Positions 1 to 7,243 of a DNA stretch of 21,742 nucleotides are shown piece after piece. Made by a program: the position numbers and the translations under genes. Under the pieces are notes generated by a model, which searched no databases, was not told the DNA's origin, and worked only from the letters and a program-made list of their open reading frames with translations. The DNA comes from Candidatus Peregrinibacteria bacterium. GTDB lineage: Bacteria > Patescibacteriota > Gracilibacteria > UBA1369 > LOWO2-01-FULL-3. The stretch covers positions 1-21,742 of the forward strand of contig JACROX010000004.1 of the NCBI GenBank assembly GCA_016214225.1, in the 5' to 3' direction. Numbering within the stretch: the stretch's first letter is position 1; the number at the start of each line of letters is the position of its first letter.

Positions 1-94
1 CATTATTTTTCTCCATGAAAAAATCTTGTGATCCTGTTTTCAGTATACCTCCACTGTCTTCTGGATAATTACCAACAATACTTAATTTGCTCAA
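1..94 (-). CDS. Possible N-terminal fragment of a protein running off the window
   Basis: On the minus strand a frame stays open from a TTG at 94-92 to the window edge, reading through VGNYPEDSGG and then a short segment ending MEKNN. No ATG or Shine-Dalgarno sequence supports the start, and the frame is also open further upstream, so this could be non-coding. The GNYPEDS stretch is the same one encoded near the start of the pilN-like gene at about 16160, which is the main reason to list it. No function can be given. Confidence 0.25.
   Translation of the reverse strand, partial: MSKLSIVGNYPEDSGGILKTGSQDFFMEKNN
52..75 (-). repeat. 24-bp copy of the GNYPEDS repeat
   Basis: Positions 52-75, read on the minus strand, are identical to 16161-16184. 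Positions 52-74 are also identical to the first 23 bases of the copy at 21651. The flanks differ after the shared block. All three copies can be read as GNYPEDS in the same frame. See the separate finding. Confidence 0.8.
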
Positions 95-116
95 ATCAGG
101 CTTTTTGTGATATAAT
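87..116 (+). promoter_or_regulatory. Promoter for the first forward gene
   Basis: A TTGCTC hexamer at 87-92 is 18 nt upstream of a perfect TATAAT at 111-116, and a TG at 108-109 makes it an extended -10 (TGATATAAT). Transcription would begin near 123, about 20 nt before the ATG at 143. Confidence 0.6.
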
Positions 117-142
117 TGTGTGTTAATTTTAACAAATGTCAG

Positions 143-994
143 ATGTTTATTTATTACAAACAACCTGCGAGTGGAAACGATTTGGGGAAACCAAAAGAAG
201 TCGGCAAAGGCGGGAGAGAAGCCGTTGCCGAAACCGCGCATACAGGGACTGAACAATTAAAACTTGCCGTTGTTGAAAAAAGGCTTAGGAAAGGGGTAAG
301 AGCACAAACGGAAGTTGCCATTGCCGGAATAAAAATTCCCGATCCTGAAAAAGCCTATAAAAATCTTGAAGAATCTTTGGCTCGTTTGAATAAATATTTT
401 CATATCGATAGAAATGACATTTATTTCCGAAATTTCCCCGGACAAATTGTGGGAGGGTCAACGACTCAAGGCACGAAAATCGATCCTATCATGCTTATGC
501 ATCCGGTAGCCAGAATCGCTCATGTAATTGGTCACGAGCTTTCTCACAGGAAAGATACAGTGCAACATGAAGGCCTTGTTGAAGCTCATGTTAGAGCCAT
601 TGGCCTTGTTGAAGGAGAGGAGCCCGCTTTAAGAGTAACTGAAAAATATGAAACCGCCCTTGCAAGTTTCTATGAATTTATTTCCCGCATACGGAAGGGC
701 AAAGATACAAATACTACGGTTAAAGAAATTTACAAACTTTATTACGAAGGCAAGTTTGAAGATATATATGAAATGTACAATAAAAGGTATGTGAATACGC
801 TTCCGGAAGACAAACAAGATGAGGCTGTTGAATTTTTCTGGAGAGTGTTCCCGGAGCTTGATTATAACGAAAAAGGGCTTACTGAACCTATACCCCTTGA
901 GCCGAAAAAACCCGCGGGAAAGAAAAAACCTGGCGATGTTGTTTCTATAGCCAGAGCCGGGGTTGAAAGAAGAAAGAAAGGTTTTGAAAAATGA
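143..994 (+). CDS. Unrecognised protein with an HExxH zincin-like motif
   Basis: I do not recognise the family. The protein is about 283 residues, soluble, with no signal peptide or membrane segment. The N-terminal 60 residues are polar and rich in K, E and G. Near residue 131 it carries HELSH in a hydrophobic helix (VIGHELSHR), the zinc-binding HExxH pattern of gluzincin/metzincin-type peptidases. A glutamate in EGLVEAH about 10-14 residues later could be a third ligand, though that spacing is shorter than in typical gluzincins. The C-terminal half is acidic and helical and ends in a basic tail (ERRKKGFEK). I chose the ATG at 143 because the -10 box at 111-116 overlaps the alternative TTG at 116. 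A metallopeptidase role is an inference from one motif and may be wrong. Confidence 0.8.
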   Translation: MFIYYKQPASGNDLGKPKEVGKGGREAVAETAHTGTEQLKLAVVEKRLRKGVRAQTEVAIAGIKIPDPEKAYKNLEESLARLNKYFHIDRNDIYFRNFPGQIVGGSTTQGTKIDPIMLMHPVARIAHVIGHELSHRKDTVQHEGLVEAHVRAIGLVEGEEPALRVTEKYETALASFYEFISRIRKGKDTNTTVKEIYKLYYEGKFEDIYEMYNKRYVNTLPEDKQDEAVEFFWRVFPELDYNEKGLTEPIPLEPKKPAGKKKPGDVVSIARAGVERRKKGFEK

Positions 995-1039
995 TTTTCT
1001 TGTAAGTTACATTGAATCTGCTGAATCAAAAAAAATTTC

Positions 1040-2233
1040 ATGGAGGCCAAATTGGTTGAGGTAGTAGAACCTTCGAAAGATCGCGTTAAGCCGAGATGTA
1101 TACATTTTGGCGTTTGCGGCGGATGTCAATTGCAGTTACTCCCTTATGAAAAACAGCTCGAGTTTAAACGACAGCATGTTGGCGATTCTCTGCAGAGGAT
1201 AGGCAAAATCGAGGACCCTCCGGTTAATCAAATTATCGGATGCGAGCAGTCTTTTTTCTACCGAAATAAAATGGAATTTTCTTTCGGTTACGACAATGAA
1301 ATGAAATTTGCCGCGGGACTGCATATGCCAAACAGAAGATATGACGTGTTGGATTTAAAAGAATGTTTTTTGCAGTCTGAATTTTCTGTTGAGATTTTAC
1401 ACGCGGTTAAAAATTTCGCCGCTGAGAAAAAATGGAAACCTTTTAAATATAATTTCAATGAAGGGCTTTTGAGATCCCTGTTTGTTCGCGAAGGAAAGCA
1501 CACAAATGAAGTAATGGTAAATTTGGTCATGGGAGAAAATTTACCGGAAAATTTTGAAAAAGATTTGGAAGAACTTGTGAAAATTCTTGTTTCTTTGAAT
1601 TGTGGCGACAAAAAAATAACATCTCTGTATTTTTCTCAAATCATAAGCAGAAGAGGAATCCCAAAAAGTGTTAAAGAAAGGCTTTTGCATGGCAAAAAAA
1701 CATTAACTGAAAAAATGATTTTGAAAAACGGAGACTGTCTTGAATTCGATATTTTGCCGCAAGCTTTTTTCCAAGTTAATACTCTGCAGGGTGAAATTTT
1801 GTATGAGGAAGTGATTAATTTGGCCACTGCGGCGGGTACTATAGGGCTTTTTCTAGCCAAACATGCAAAGCAAGTGTTTGGGATAGAAATAAGTCCCATT
1901 GCCTCTAAAGCCGCGAATGAAAACGCGAAAAAAAATAATATTTTCAACATAGATTTTTATACAGGGGATGTTTCGAAGTTAATAAATGACATTAAAGAAA
2001 GACCTTCTTTAACAGTCGTAGATCCGCCGAGACAGGGACTCACGCAAAAAATAATAAAACAAATAAGCATGTTTTCGCCTAATCAAGTTATTTATGTTTC
2101 GTGCAATCCCGCTACTTTCGCGAGAGATGTTTTGTGGTTTAAAGAGTATGGATATAAATTAAAAACCGTAACTCCCGTGGATATGTTTCCGCAGACATAT
2201 CACATAGAAACAGTTTCCCTCCTAGAGCGATAA
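1040..2233 (+). CDS. RumA/RlmD-like 23S rRNA (uracil-5-)-methyltransferase, probably defective
   Basis: Belongs to the TrmA/RumA family, which methylates C5 of specific uridines in rRNA or tRNA using SAM. Visible hallmarks: the 4Fe-4S cysteine set C-x5-C-x2-C in CIHFGVCGGC with a fourth Cys in LKECF; FFQVNT; VDPPRQGL; the nucleophile Cys in YVSCNPATF; and the terminal HIETVSLLER with the catalytic Glu. Two parts are missing. The N-terminal TRAM domain is reduced to its last strand (KLVEVVEPSKDR), and the SAM motif I strand and turn (usually DLYCGxG) is absent: the sequence passes from EEVINLATA directly to AGTIGLFLA. At 397 residues it is shorter than the usual 430-460. It converges on the cca gene with only 2 nt between stops. 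Family assignment is firm; activity is doubtful. Confidence 0.9.
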   Translation: MEAKLVEVVEPSKDRVKPRCIHFGVCGGCQLQLLPYEKQLEFKRQHVGDSLQRIGKIEDPPVNQIIGCEQSFFYRNKMEFSFGYDNEMKFAAGLHMPNRRYDVLDLKECFLQSEFSVEILHAVKNFAAEKKWKPFKYNFNEGLLRSLFVREGKHTNEVMVNLVMGENLPENFEKDLEELVKILVSLNCGDKKITSLYFSQIISRRGIPKSVKERLLHGKKTLTEKMILKNGDCLEFDILPQAFFQVNTLQGEILYEEVINLATAAGTIGLFLAKHAKQVFGIEISPIASKAANENAKKNNIFNIDFYTGDVSKLINDIKERPSLTVVDPPRQGLTQKIIKQISMFSPNQVIYVSCNPATFARDVLWFKEYGYKLKTVTPVDMFPQTYHIETVSLLER

Positions 2234-2235
2234 TT

Positions 2236-3582
2236 CTATTTTTTATATTTATCCAGCACGTATTTCCGCGTTTCTTTTTTATTTTTGAGTTTGTTGCTCA
2301 ACTGTTTTTCGCGAATGTCCGCAAGAATTTTCCCGATTTTTTTGCCCGCTTTTATATTCAGCAGTTTCATAATGTCCTCCCCTTTTATCAGTTGTTTGGG
2401 CATTAATTTCAGTTTTGCTATTTCGTGTCTGTACTCTTTTTTAATTTCTTCGTAAAGAGAAAGGTCGGTTGGATTCGTGCCAAGAGCATCCGTGCGATAA
2501 ACCTCAAGCAAATCCTCAAAACCCGGCATCAAGAACCAATGACGTTTTCTGTGATCGGCCATTTTTACCAACGGCATCATCATCATATGATGACGCACAA
2601 GCCACTCGACCATATCCACCGTTTTTTTCGGGAATTTTAATCTTGTGAGAATTTTTTTGGATATATCCGCTCCGACTTCCGCGTGCTGATCATATCTAAT
2701 GCGTTTTCTGTCTATCGAGAAAGTATCATATTTCCCTATATCGTGAAGAAGAATCGCCCATCTTAGCGCGATAGAAGGCTCTTTCGCAGGCAGGGGATCG
2801 GGATCCATCGCTTCATCCGTGAGAGCATCCAATGCTTTTACAGTATGATCCCACACATCCCCTTCTTGATGATATTGCAGAGGTTGCGCCAGTCCTTTCA
2901 GTTTGCAAAGTTCCGGAATAATCAAATTCAAAATACCCGTTTCAAACAGTTCTTCAAAAGCTTTTCCCGCGTTTTTCCCGCTAATGATTTTATTTAATTC
3001 ATCCTGTATTCTTTCCGCCGAAATTTTCTTTATCAGTTTAACATGTTTGCAAATCCATCTGTAAGTTTCAGGATGGTACTGCATCCCAAAATTATTTTTA
3101 AAACGCACCGCGCGAAGTATGCGCAGATGATCCTCTTTTATCCTTTCTTCCGCGTTGCCTATAAATCTTATCAACTTATCTTCCATGTCTTTTTGACCGC
3201 CGACGTAATCAATGATTTTGTCTTCCAACGGATCATAAAACATCGCGTTTATTGTAAAATCGCGGCGCATCGCGTCCTTTTTCGCGTCGGTAAATTCAAT
3301 CGCGTCCGGACGACGACCATCGGAATATCCGCTGTCCGACCTGAATGTCGCGATTTCAAAAGTGTGATTGTTTTGTATCGCCAAAACAACTCCGAATTTT
3401 TTTCCTATTGGAATCGTGCGCTTAATCAATCTTTCAATTTCGTCGGGTTTCGCGGACGTAACAATATCAAAATCTTTCGGCTGAATTCCGAGAAGCATGT
3501 CTCTAACGCATCCACCGGCCCAATAAGCCTCATGGCCGGCTTTTTTAAGTGTTTCAATAATTTCGATTGAAGTCACTTTCAT
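2236..3582 (-). CDS. cca: CCA tRNA nucleotidyltransferase / poly(A) polymerase family
   Basis: Adds or repairs the 3' CCA of tRNAs using CTP and ATP. It is a class II nucleotidyltransferase of 448 residues. The nucleotidyltransferase core has GGCVRD (about 23-28), the metal-binding DFD (37-39), then RRDFTINAM and ILRAVRF from the neck. A central HD phosphohydrolase domain carries LLHDIGK and a downstream HH pair (VRHH). The C-terminal RNA-binding segment has GEDIMKLLNIKAGKKIGKI, typical of the long bacterial type. An A-adding-only or poly(A) polymerase role cannot be excluded by eye. It is transcribed divergently from the HD-GYP gene, and its own -10 lies only 7 nt before the ATG, which suggests a leaderless or near-leaderless mRNA. 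Confidence 0.95.
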   Translation of the reverse strand: MKVTSIEIIETLKKAGHEAYWAGGCVRDMLLGIQPKDFDIVTSAKPDEIERLIKRTIPIGKKFGVVLAIQNNHTFEIATFRSDSGYSDGRRPDAIEFTDAKKDAMRRDFTINAMFYDPLEDKIIDYVGGQKDMEDKLIRFIGNAEERIKEDHLRILRAVRFKNNFGMQYHPETYRWICKHVKLIKKISAERIQDELNKIISGKNAGKAFEELFETGILNLIIPELCKLKGLAQPLQYHQEGDVWDHTVKALDALTDEAMDPDPLPAKEPSIALRWAILLHDIGKYDTFSIDRKRIRYDQHAEVGADISKKILTRLKFPKKTVDMVEWLVRHHMMMMPLVKMADHRKRHWFLMPGFEDLLEVYRTDALGTNPTDLSLYEEIKKEYRHEIAKLKLMPKQLIKGEDIMKLLNIKAGKKIGKILADIREKQLSNKLKNKKETRKYVLDKYKK

Positions 3583-3588
3583 GTCTTT

Positions 3589-3616
3589 ATTGTAACCTAT
3601 CTTGAATTTTTCACAA
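3589..3616 (-). promoter_or_regulatory. cca promoter
   Basis: On the minus strand TTGTGA (3616-3611) and TACAAT (3594-3589) are separated by 16 nt. The -10 ends 6 nt before the cca ATG at 3582, so transcription would start at or within a base or two of the start codon. It overlaps the forward promoter at 3602-3629. Confidence 0.55.
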
Positions 3617-3629
3617 TTTCATTTATAAT
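3602..3629 (+). promoter_or_regulatory. Promoter for the HD-GYP/tsaD genes
   Basis: TTGAAT at 3602-3607, a 16-nt spacer and a perfect TATAAT at 3624-3629. Expected start is near 3636, 20 nt before the ATG at 3656. Confidence 0.65.
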
Positions 3630-3655
3630 TTGCGACTAAAAAAGTAAATTTTCTT

Positions 3656-4444
3656 ATGACTGATCCAAATAGGATAAGCGGTGGGTTTGATTCGGCGGGT
3701 GATGTGCATATTTCAAACGCTGATGAAAGGGCGAATGAAATTGTGTGGAAAATCTTGCAACAAGATTCGAGGCTGATTCATTTACTGCCGGAAGTACCAC
3801 TTGAAGATGATTTTATCAAACGATTACGCAATGGCACGGACAATTCCGCCTCTGGTCAATTGAAAGAGACTGTTGGCACTTCAGCTGTTTTATTTAATCC
3901 AGTGAATGTCGCGCGCAGAATTGTACAGGCAATTATTGAGATTTGTCCCGAACTGGGTTTTCATTTGGACCGTGTCGCTGACAGAGCATTGGATATTGGA
4001 AGAGGGATGGATATTTCTTCCGATATATTGGATGTTGTTTATCAAGGCGCTCTTTTACATGATGTCGGGAAACTTGATAGCATCGTTGCCGATATCATTA
4101 AAAAACCATGCAGGCTTCCTCCCGATGAAAAATTGATGATTCGCATTCATCCCGTTTTAGGTGGCAGTGTCGCGGAAAAATTCGGCAGACATCCGTCCGT
4201 GGTCGAGATAGTAAGTGACCATCATAAAAGGCCAGATCATCATGGTTATCCTCGATTGGAAGATGGCGAAGAAATCCCTGTTCATGTTAGAATCGTAACT
4301 GTGGCTGATGCCGTGGAATCTATTTTGGGGAATCGTCCCGGGCGTAGAGCAGGAGATAAAGCACGTGTTATAGCTGAATTGGATAAAGGCACCGGCACTC
4401 ATTTCGATCCCGATGTTGTTGCCTCCTTAAAAGGAATATTATGA
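3656..4444 (+). CDS. HD-GYP-like phosphohydrolase
   Basis: A 262-residue protein. The C-terminal 150 residues are an HD-type metal phosphohydrolase domain: LLHDVGK supplies the HD pair, followed by HP in RIHPVLGG, then DHHKRPDHHGYPRL, then VADAVE and GTHFDPDVV. The HHxRxDxxGYP signature and the FDP motif are features of the HD-GYP subgroup, whose characterised members hydrolyse cyclic di-GMP or related cyclic dinucleotides. Here the usual DGxGYP reads DHHGYP. The N-terminal 80 residues are polar and not recognised; there is no receiver or membrane segment. Its stop overlaps the tsaD ATG (ATGA at 4441-4444), so the two are translationally coupled. The substrate is not determined by sequence, and no GGDEF partner is in the window. 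Confidence 0.85.
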   Translation: MTDPNRISGGFDSAGDVHISNADERANEIVWKILQQDSRLIHLLPEVPLEDDFIKRLRNGTDNSASGQLKETVGTSAVLFNPVNVARRIVQAIIEICPELGFHLDRVADRALDIGRGMDISSDILDVVYQGALLHDVGKLDSIVADIIKKPCRLPPDEKLMIRIHPVLGGSVAEKFGRHPSVVEIVSDHHKRPDHHGYPRLEDGEEIPVHVRIVTVADAVESILGNRPGRRAGDKARVIAELDKGTGTHFDPDVVASLKGIL

Positions 4445-5679
4445 AAATTTTGGGTATTGAAACTTCTTGCGATGAAACGGCGTGTTCGATTGTTGAAGAT
4501 GGTCGAAAAGTTTTGTCTAACGTAATCGCTTCGCAAATAAATTTGCACGCAAAAACCGGCGGTGTTGTGCCTGAAATCGCCGCGAGAGAGCATATTTTAA
4601 AAATGATTTCCGTTTTGGATGAGGCTTTGAGTGTCGCTAAAATGACCTTCGATGATGTTGACGCAATTGCGATTACGAAAGGCCCGGGGCTTATAAGTTC
4701 GCTTATTGTCGGCACGGAAACGGCGAGCGTAATTTCGTATGTTAAAAATAAACCGCTGATTCCCGTTCAACATATTGTCGGACATATATACGCGAATTGG
4801 CTTGTATCTGATATGGAACCGCTGAAAAACGCGTCTTGCCGCGTCAACTTCGTCGCTTCCTCCTCGCCGTACAAGCTCCTTATTTGTAAGCTCGCTTCGT
4901 CTCACAACTGGCAAAGCCAGATTGTTCTCCTCGCTGCGCGCCTCGTTCGCAAACTCCTCGTTTCCTTGCAATCCATCGTTTTTCAGCGGTTCCATAGTTT
5001 TTCTTTTTTTTCTAATATTAAGTTTCCCATTTTGGTTTTAACTATTTCCGGCGGACATAATGAGCTTATTTTGATGTGCGGACATAATAGATTTGAAGTT
5101 TTGGGAGAAACTATCGATGATGCCGCTGGTGAAGCTTTTGATAAAGTCGCCAGACTTCTCGATCTTGGCTATCCGGGTGGACCTATTATTTCAAAAATTG
5201 CTAAAAATGGTGACCCATGTCGGTTTAAATTCCCCCGCGCGTATTTGGGAAAAGAAAGTTTTAATTTCAGCTTTTCCGGATTAAAAACCGCCGTTTTGAA
5301 TGAAGTTAAAAATTATGTGAAACATGAACCTTCAGGATTAAACGCCAAACTTAAAGCTGATTTGGCGGCGAGTTTCCAGGAAGCCGTCGTGGATGTTCTC
5401 GTAAGAAAAATTAAAATGGCTTTAGAAAAATATCCCGAAGTAAAAGAAGTTCATTTGGCGGGAGGTGTGTCTGCAAATTTACGCTTAAGGGAAGCTGTTG
5501 GCTGCATGTTGGAATCATATGATCGCAAGCTTATTTTCAGGTATCCGAAATCAATAAAATACTGCACTGATAACGCGGCAATGATTGCCGGAGCGGCTTT
5601 TTACCTATACAAACTTGCTCCCAAAAAATTCAAGTCGCGAACAAATTTAACGCCAACTCTTTCTTTTGAGGTATTTTAG
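4441..5679 (+). CDS. tsaD: tRNA N6-adenosine threonylcarbamoyltransferase TsaD with an internal repeat insertion
   Basis: Transfers threonylcarbamoyl from TC-AMP to A37 of ANN-decoding tRNAs, forming t6A with TsaB and TsaE. Family marks: MKILGIETSCDET at the start, GPGLISSLIVG, the metal ligands H111 and H115 in HIVGHIYAN, TISGGHNELI, GYPGGP, FSFSGLKTA, HLAGGVSANLRLR and the C-terminal TDNAAMIAG aspartate. At 412 residues it is about 60-70 longer than the usual 335-350. The excess lies at residues about 124-190, between HIYANWL and FPILVLTISGGH, where other TsaD proteins have a short loop. That stretch is encoded by a GC-rich element bounded by a perfect 20-bp inverted repeat and containing a core shared with miaA. 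The frame and all catalytic motifs are intact, so the enzyme may work with a surface extension. Confidence 0.95.
   Translation: MKILGIETSCDETACSIVEDGRKVLSNVIASQINLHAKTGGVVPEIAAREHILKMISVLDEALSVAKMTFDDVDAIAITKGPGLISSLIVGTETASVISYVKNKPLIPVQHIVGHIYANWLVSDMEPLKNASCRVNFVASSSPYKLLICKLASSHNWQSQIVLLAARLVRKLLVSLQSIVFQRFHSFSFFSNIKFPILVLTISGGHNELILMCGHNRFEVLGETIDDAAGEAFDKVARLLDLGYPGGPIISKIAKNGDPCRFKFPRAYLGKESFNFSFSGLKTAVLNEVKNYVKHEPSGLNAKLKADLAASFQEAVVDVLVRKIKMALEKYPEVKEVHLAGGVSANLRLREAVGCMLESYDRKLIFRYPKSIKYCTDNAAMIAGAAFYLYKLAPKKFKSRTNLTPTLSFEVF
4812..4996. repeat. Inverted-repeat-bounded insertion inside tsaD
   Basis: The 20 bases at 4812-4831 are the exact reverse complement of 4977-4996. Between them lie 145 GC-rich bases with no stop in the tsaD frame, including the core shared with miaA. 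The opposite strand is also open here: both strands begin the arm reading MEPLKN and end it reading VFQRFH. The insertion accounts for most of the extra length of this TsaD. Confidence 0.9.
4886..4941 (+). repeat. Embedded repeat core, family B, copy in tsaD
   Basis: 56 nt identical to 14115-14170 except one base (T here, G there). It contains a hairpin centred on CTGGC-AAA-GCCAG with a further ACAA/TTGT pairing. In tsaD it is read sense as KLASSHNWQSQIVLLAAR. Confidence 0.9.
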
Positions 5680-5686
5680 TGCTCTT

Positions 5687-5742
5687 GGAGTTCGCTCGCA
5701 AAGCTCGCTCACAGCATTGGCTAGAACACCTTCGGTGTTCTT
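5687..5742 (+). repeat. Embedded repeat family A, copy downstream of tsaD
   Basis: GGAGTTCGCTCGCAAAGCTC followed by GCTCAC, a short linker, TTGGCTAG, and an 8-bp hairpin AGAACACC-TTC-GGTGTTCT. It begins 8 nt after the tsaD stop. The first module is near-identical to the copy at 5807. Apart from this element the 113-nt tsaD-hisS gap holds only the hisS promoter. Confidence 0.85.
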
Positions 5743-5746
5743 AGTA

Positions 5747-5774
5747 TTGTGGAATTGAAAAACCATGATACAAT
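5747..5774 (+). promoter_or_regulatory. Putative hisS promoter
   Basis: TTGTGG at 5747-5752, a 16-nt spacer, and TACAAT at 5769-5774 preceded by TG at 5766-5767 (extended -10, TGATACAAT). It lies just after the family A repeat and about 20-28 nt before the two candidate hisS ATGs. Confidence 0.45.
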
Positions 5775-5792
5775 TACCTTCAGTATTCGTTA

Positions 5793-7202
5793 ATGTTGTA
5801 TATGGAGGAGTTCGCTCGCAAAGCTCGCTCACGGCAAAAGCTAGGCAACCCGCCTACGGCGGGTCGCTTAGAGGAATCCTTTTCAAAATCGGGATCGTTT
5901 CAAACTCCGAAGGGAGTGCATGATATTCTTCCGGCTGATCACGAGTATCATACTTTTATAAAAAAAGTTATAAGGCATAGATGCAGGCAGGCGGGTTTTC
6001 GCCGTATTTCAACTCCGATATTTGAATTCACGGAACTTTTTAAAAGAAGTATCGGCGACGGTTCCGATATAGTCTCCAAAGAAATGTACACATTTGAAGA
6101 TAAAAAAGGCCGAAGTTTAACTCTAAAGCCCGAAAGTACGGCCGGAGTCGCGCGAAGTTATATACAAAACAACATGCAGGCCCTTCCTCAGCCTGTTCTT
6201 CTATATTATTTTGAACCTCATTTCAGGTATGACAGGCCTCAAAAAGGAAGATACAGGCAGTTTTGGCAATTTGGTTTTGAAATTATCGGAGAAAACGACC
6301 CCGCGCTTGACGCTCAATTAATTCAATTGGTAAGAAAAATTCATGAAGATCTCGGCATAGACGGCTTGTTTTCTTTGCAATTAAATACAATCGGAACACC
6401 CGAGGCCAGGAAAAATTACATGTCGGTTTTGGAAGACTATTACGCGGGGAAAGAAAGATCTCTATGTGAAAATTGCAAGGAGAGACTTCATAAAAACGTA
6501 CTTAGGCTTTTGGATTGCAAAGAAGAAGATTGCAGAATTTTATCCGAACTCGCGCCCGCGATGCGTGATTATTTGGATCAGGAATCAATTGAATTTCATG
6601 AAGAATTAAAAGAATACTTGGATGAAATTGGAATTTCTTATGTTGAAAATCCAAAACTTGTCAGAGGACTCGATTATTACACAAAAACCGTATTTGAATT
6701 TTGGGATAAAGAAGAAGGCGCGCAAAATGCTGTCGGTGGAGGAGGGAGATATGACGGACTGATCGAGCTTTTGGGCGGTCATGCGACTCCGGCCGTCGGA
6801 TACGCGGGCGGGATAGAAAGACTTATCGCAAACATGAAACGCGAAAAAATTCGTGTTCCATCAAAAGATGAATTGCATGTTTTTGTCGCGCAATTAGGTA
6901 AAGAAGCAAAAAAGAAATGCCTTAAACTTATAGACGATCTCAGAGAAGCCGGACTTAAAACCATGGGAGCGCTTGGCAAGGGGTCTGTCAATATTCAGCT
7001 AAGGCTCGCGGATAAATTCAATGCTCCTTATACCGTTTTGATAGGACTTACGGAGGTTCGCGAAGGTACTGCGATTATCAGAGACATGAAAAAGGGAATT
7101 CAAGAACATGTCAAAATGGAGAAAGTTCCCGAAAGACTCGTGAAATTGATTGGAGAGAAGAATTTGGACAAGTATTCTCCCGGAGAACTTTTGTATTCAT
7201 AG
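5793..7202 (+). CDS. hisS: Histidyl-tRNA synthetase with a repeat-encoded N-terminal extension
   Basis: Charges tRNA-His in the cytoplasm. It is a class II aminoacyl-tRNA synthetase: FQTPKGVHDILP opens the catalytic domain, motif 2 is in HFRYDRPQKGRYRQFWQFG, the histidine-binding LVRGLDYYTKTVFEF follows, motif 3 is AVGYAGGIERL, and a C-terminal anticodon-binding domain runs from about ELHVFVAQLG. The family normally begins within a few residues of the FQTPKG motif. Here about 36 residues precede it, and about 20 of them (FARKARSRQKLGNPPTAGRL) are encoded by a hairpin repeat. There is no ATG, GTG or TTG between the repeat and FQTPKG, so the repeat must be translated. The start is 5793 or 5802 (both ATG in frame); the promoter spacing slightly favours 5802. 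Neither has a Shine-Dalgarno sequence. Confidence 0.95.
   Translation: MLYMEEFARKARSRQKLGNPPTAGRLEESFSKSGSFQTPKGVHDILPADHEYHTFIKKVIRHRCRQAGFRRISTPIFEFTELFKRSIGDGSDIVSKEMYTFEDKKGRSLTLKPESTAGVARSYIQNNMQALPQPVLLYYFEPHFRYDRPQKGRYRQFWQFGFEIIGENDPALDAQLIQLVRKIHEDLGIDGLFSLQLNTIGTPEARKNYMSVLEDYYAGKERSLCENCKERLHKNVLRLLDCKEEDCRILSELAPAMRDYLDQESIEFHEELKEYLDEIGISYVENPKLVRGLDYYTKTVFEFWDKEEGAQNAVGGGGRYDGLIELLGGHATPAVGYAGGIERLIANMKREKIRVPSKDELHVFVAQLGKEAKKKCLKLIDDLREAGLKTMGALGKGSVNIQLRLADKFNAPYTVLIGLTEVREGTAIIRDMKKGIQEHVKMEKVPERLVKLIGEKNLDKYSPGELLYS
5807..5871 (+). repeat. Embedded repeat family A, copy in the hisS N-terminus
   Basis: The first module matches 5687-5713 almost perfectly, then AGCTAGGCAA and a hairpin ACCCGCC-TAC-GGCGGGT followed by CGCTTA. 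The hairpin differs from the AACACC type at 5687, so the family looks modular: a constant left part with an exchangeable hairpin. Confidence 0.85.
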
Positions 7203-7219
7203 GTATTTGGTGATATAGT
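7191..7219 (+). promoter_or_regulatory. Promoter for the SLH-protein gene
   Basis: TTGTAT at 7191-7196 (inside the last codons of hisS), a 17-nt spacer and TATAGT at 7214-7219 with TG at 7211-7212. Expected start near 7226, 18 nt before the ATG at 7244. Confidence 0.55.
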
Positions 7220-7243
7220 TTTTTTGATGTTTCTGGAAATTCT

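Noticed and set aside
995..1039. The first gene and the RlmD-like gene are in the same frame, separated by TGA codons, suggesting UGA recoding and a fusion
   Set aside because: The translated linker does not resemble a TRAM domain, and TGA ends other genes here in normal positions (for example 4442-4444), so UGA is a stop.
4597..4995. 132-codon open frame antisense to tsaD
   Set aside because: It arises because the repeat insertion is open on both strands; the rest is a shadow of tsaD and resembles no protein.
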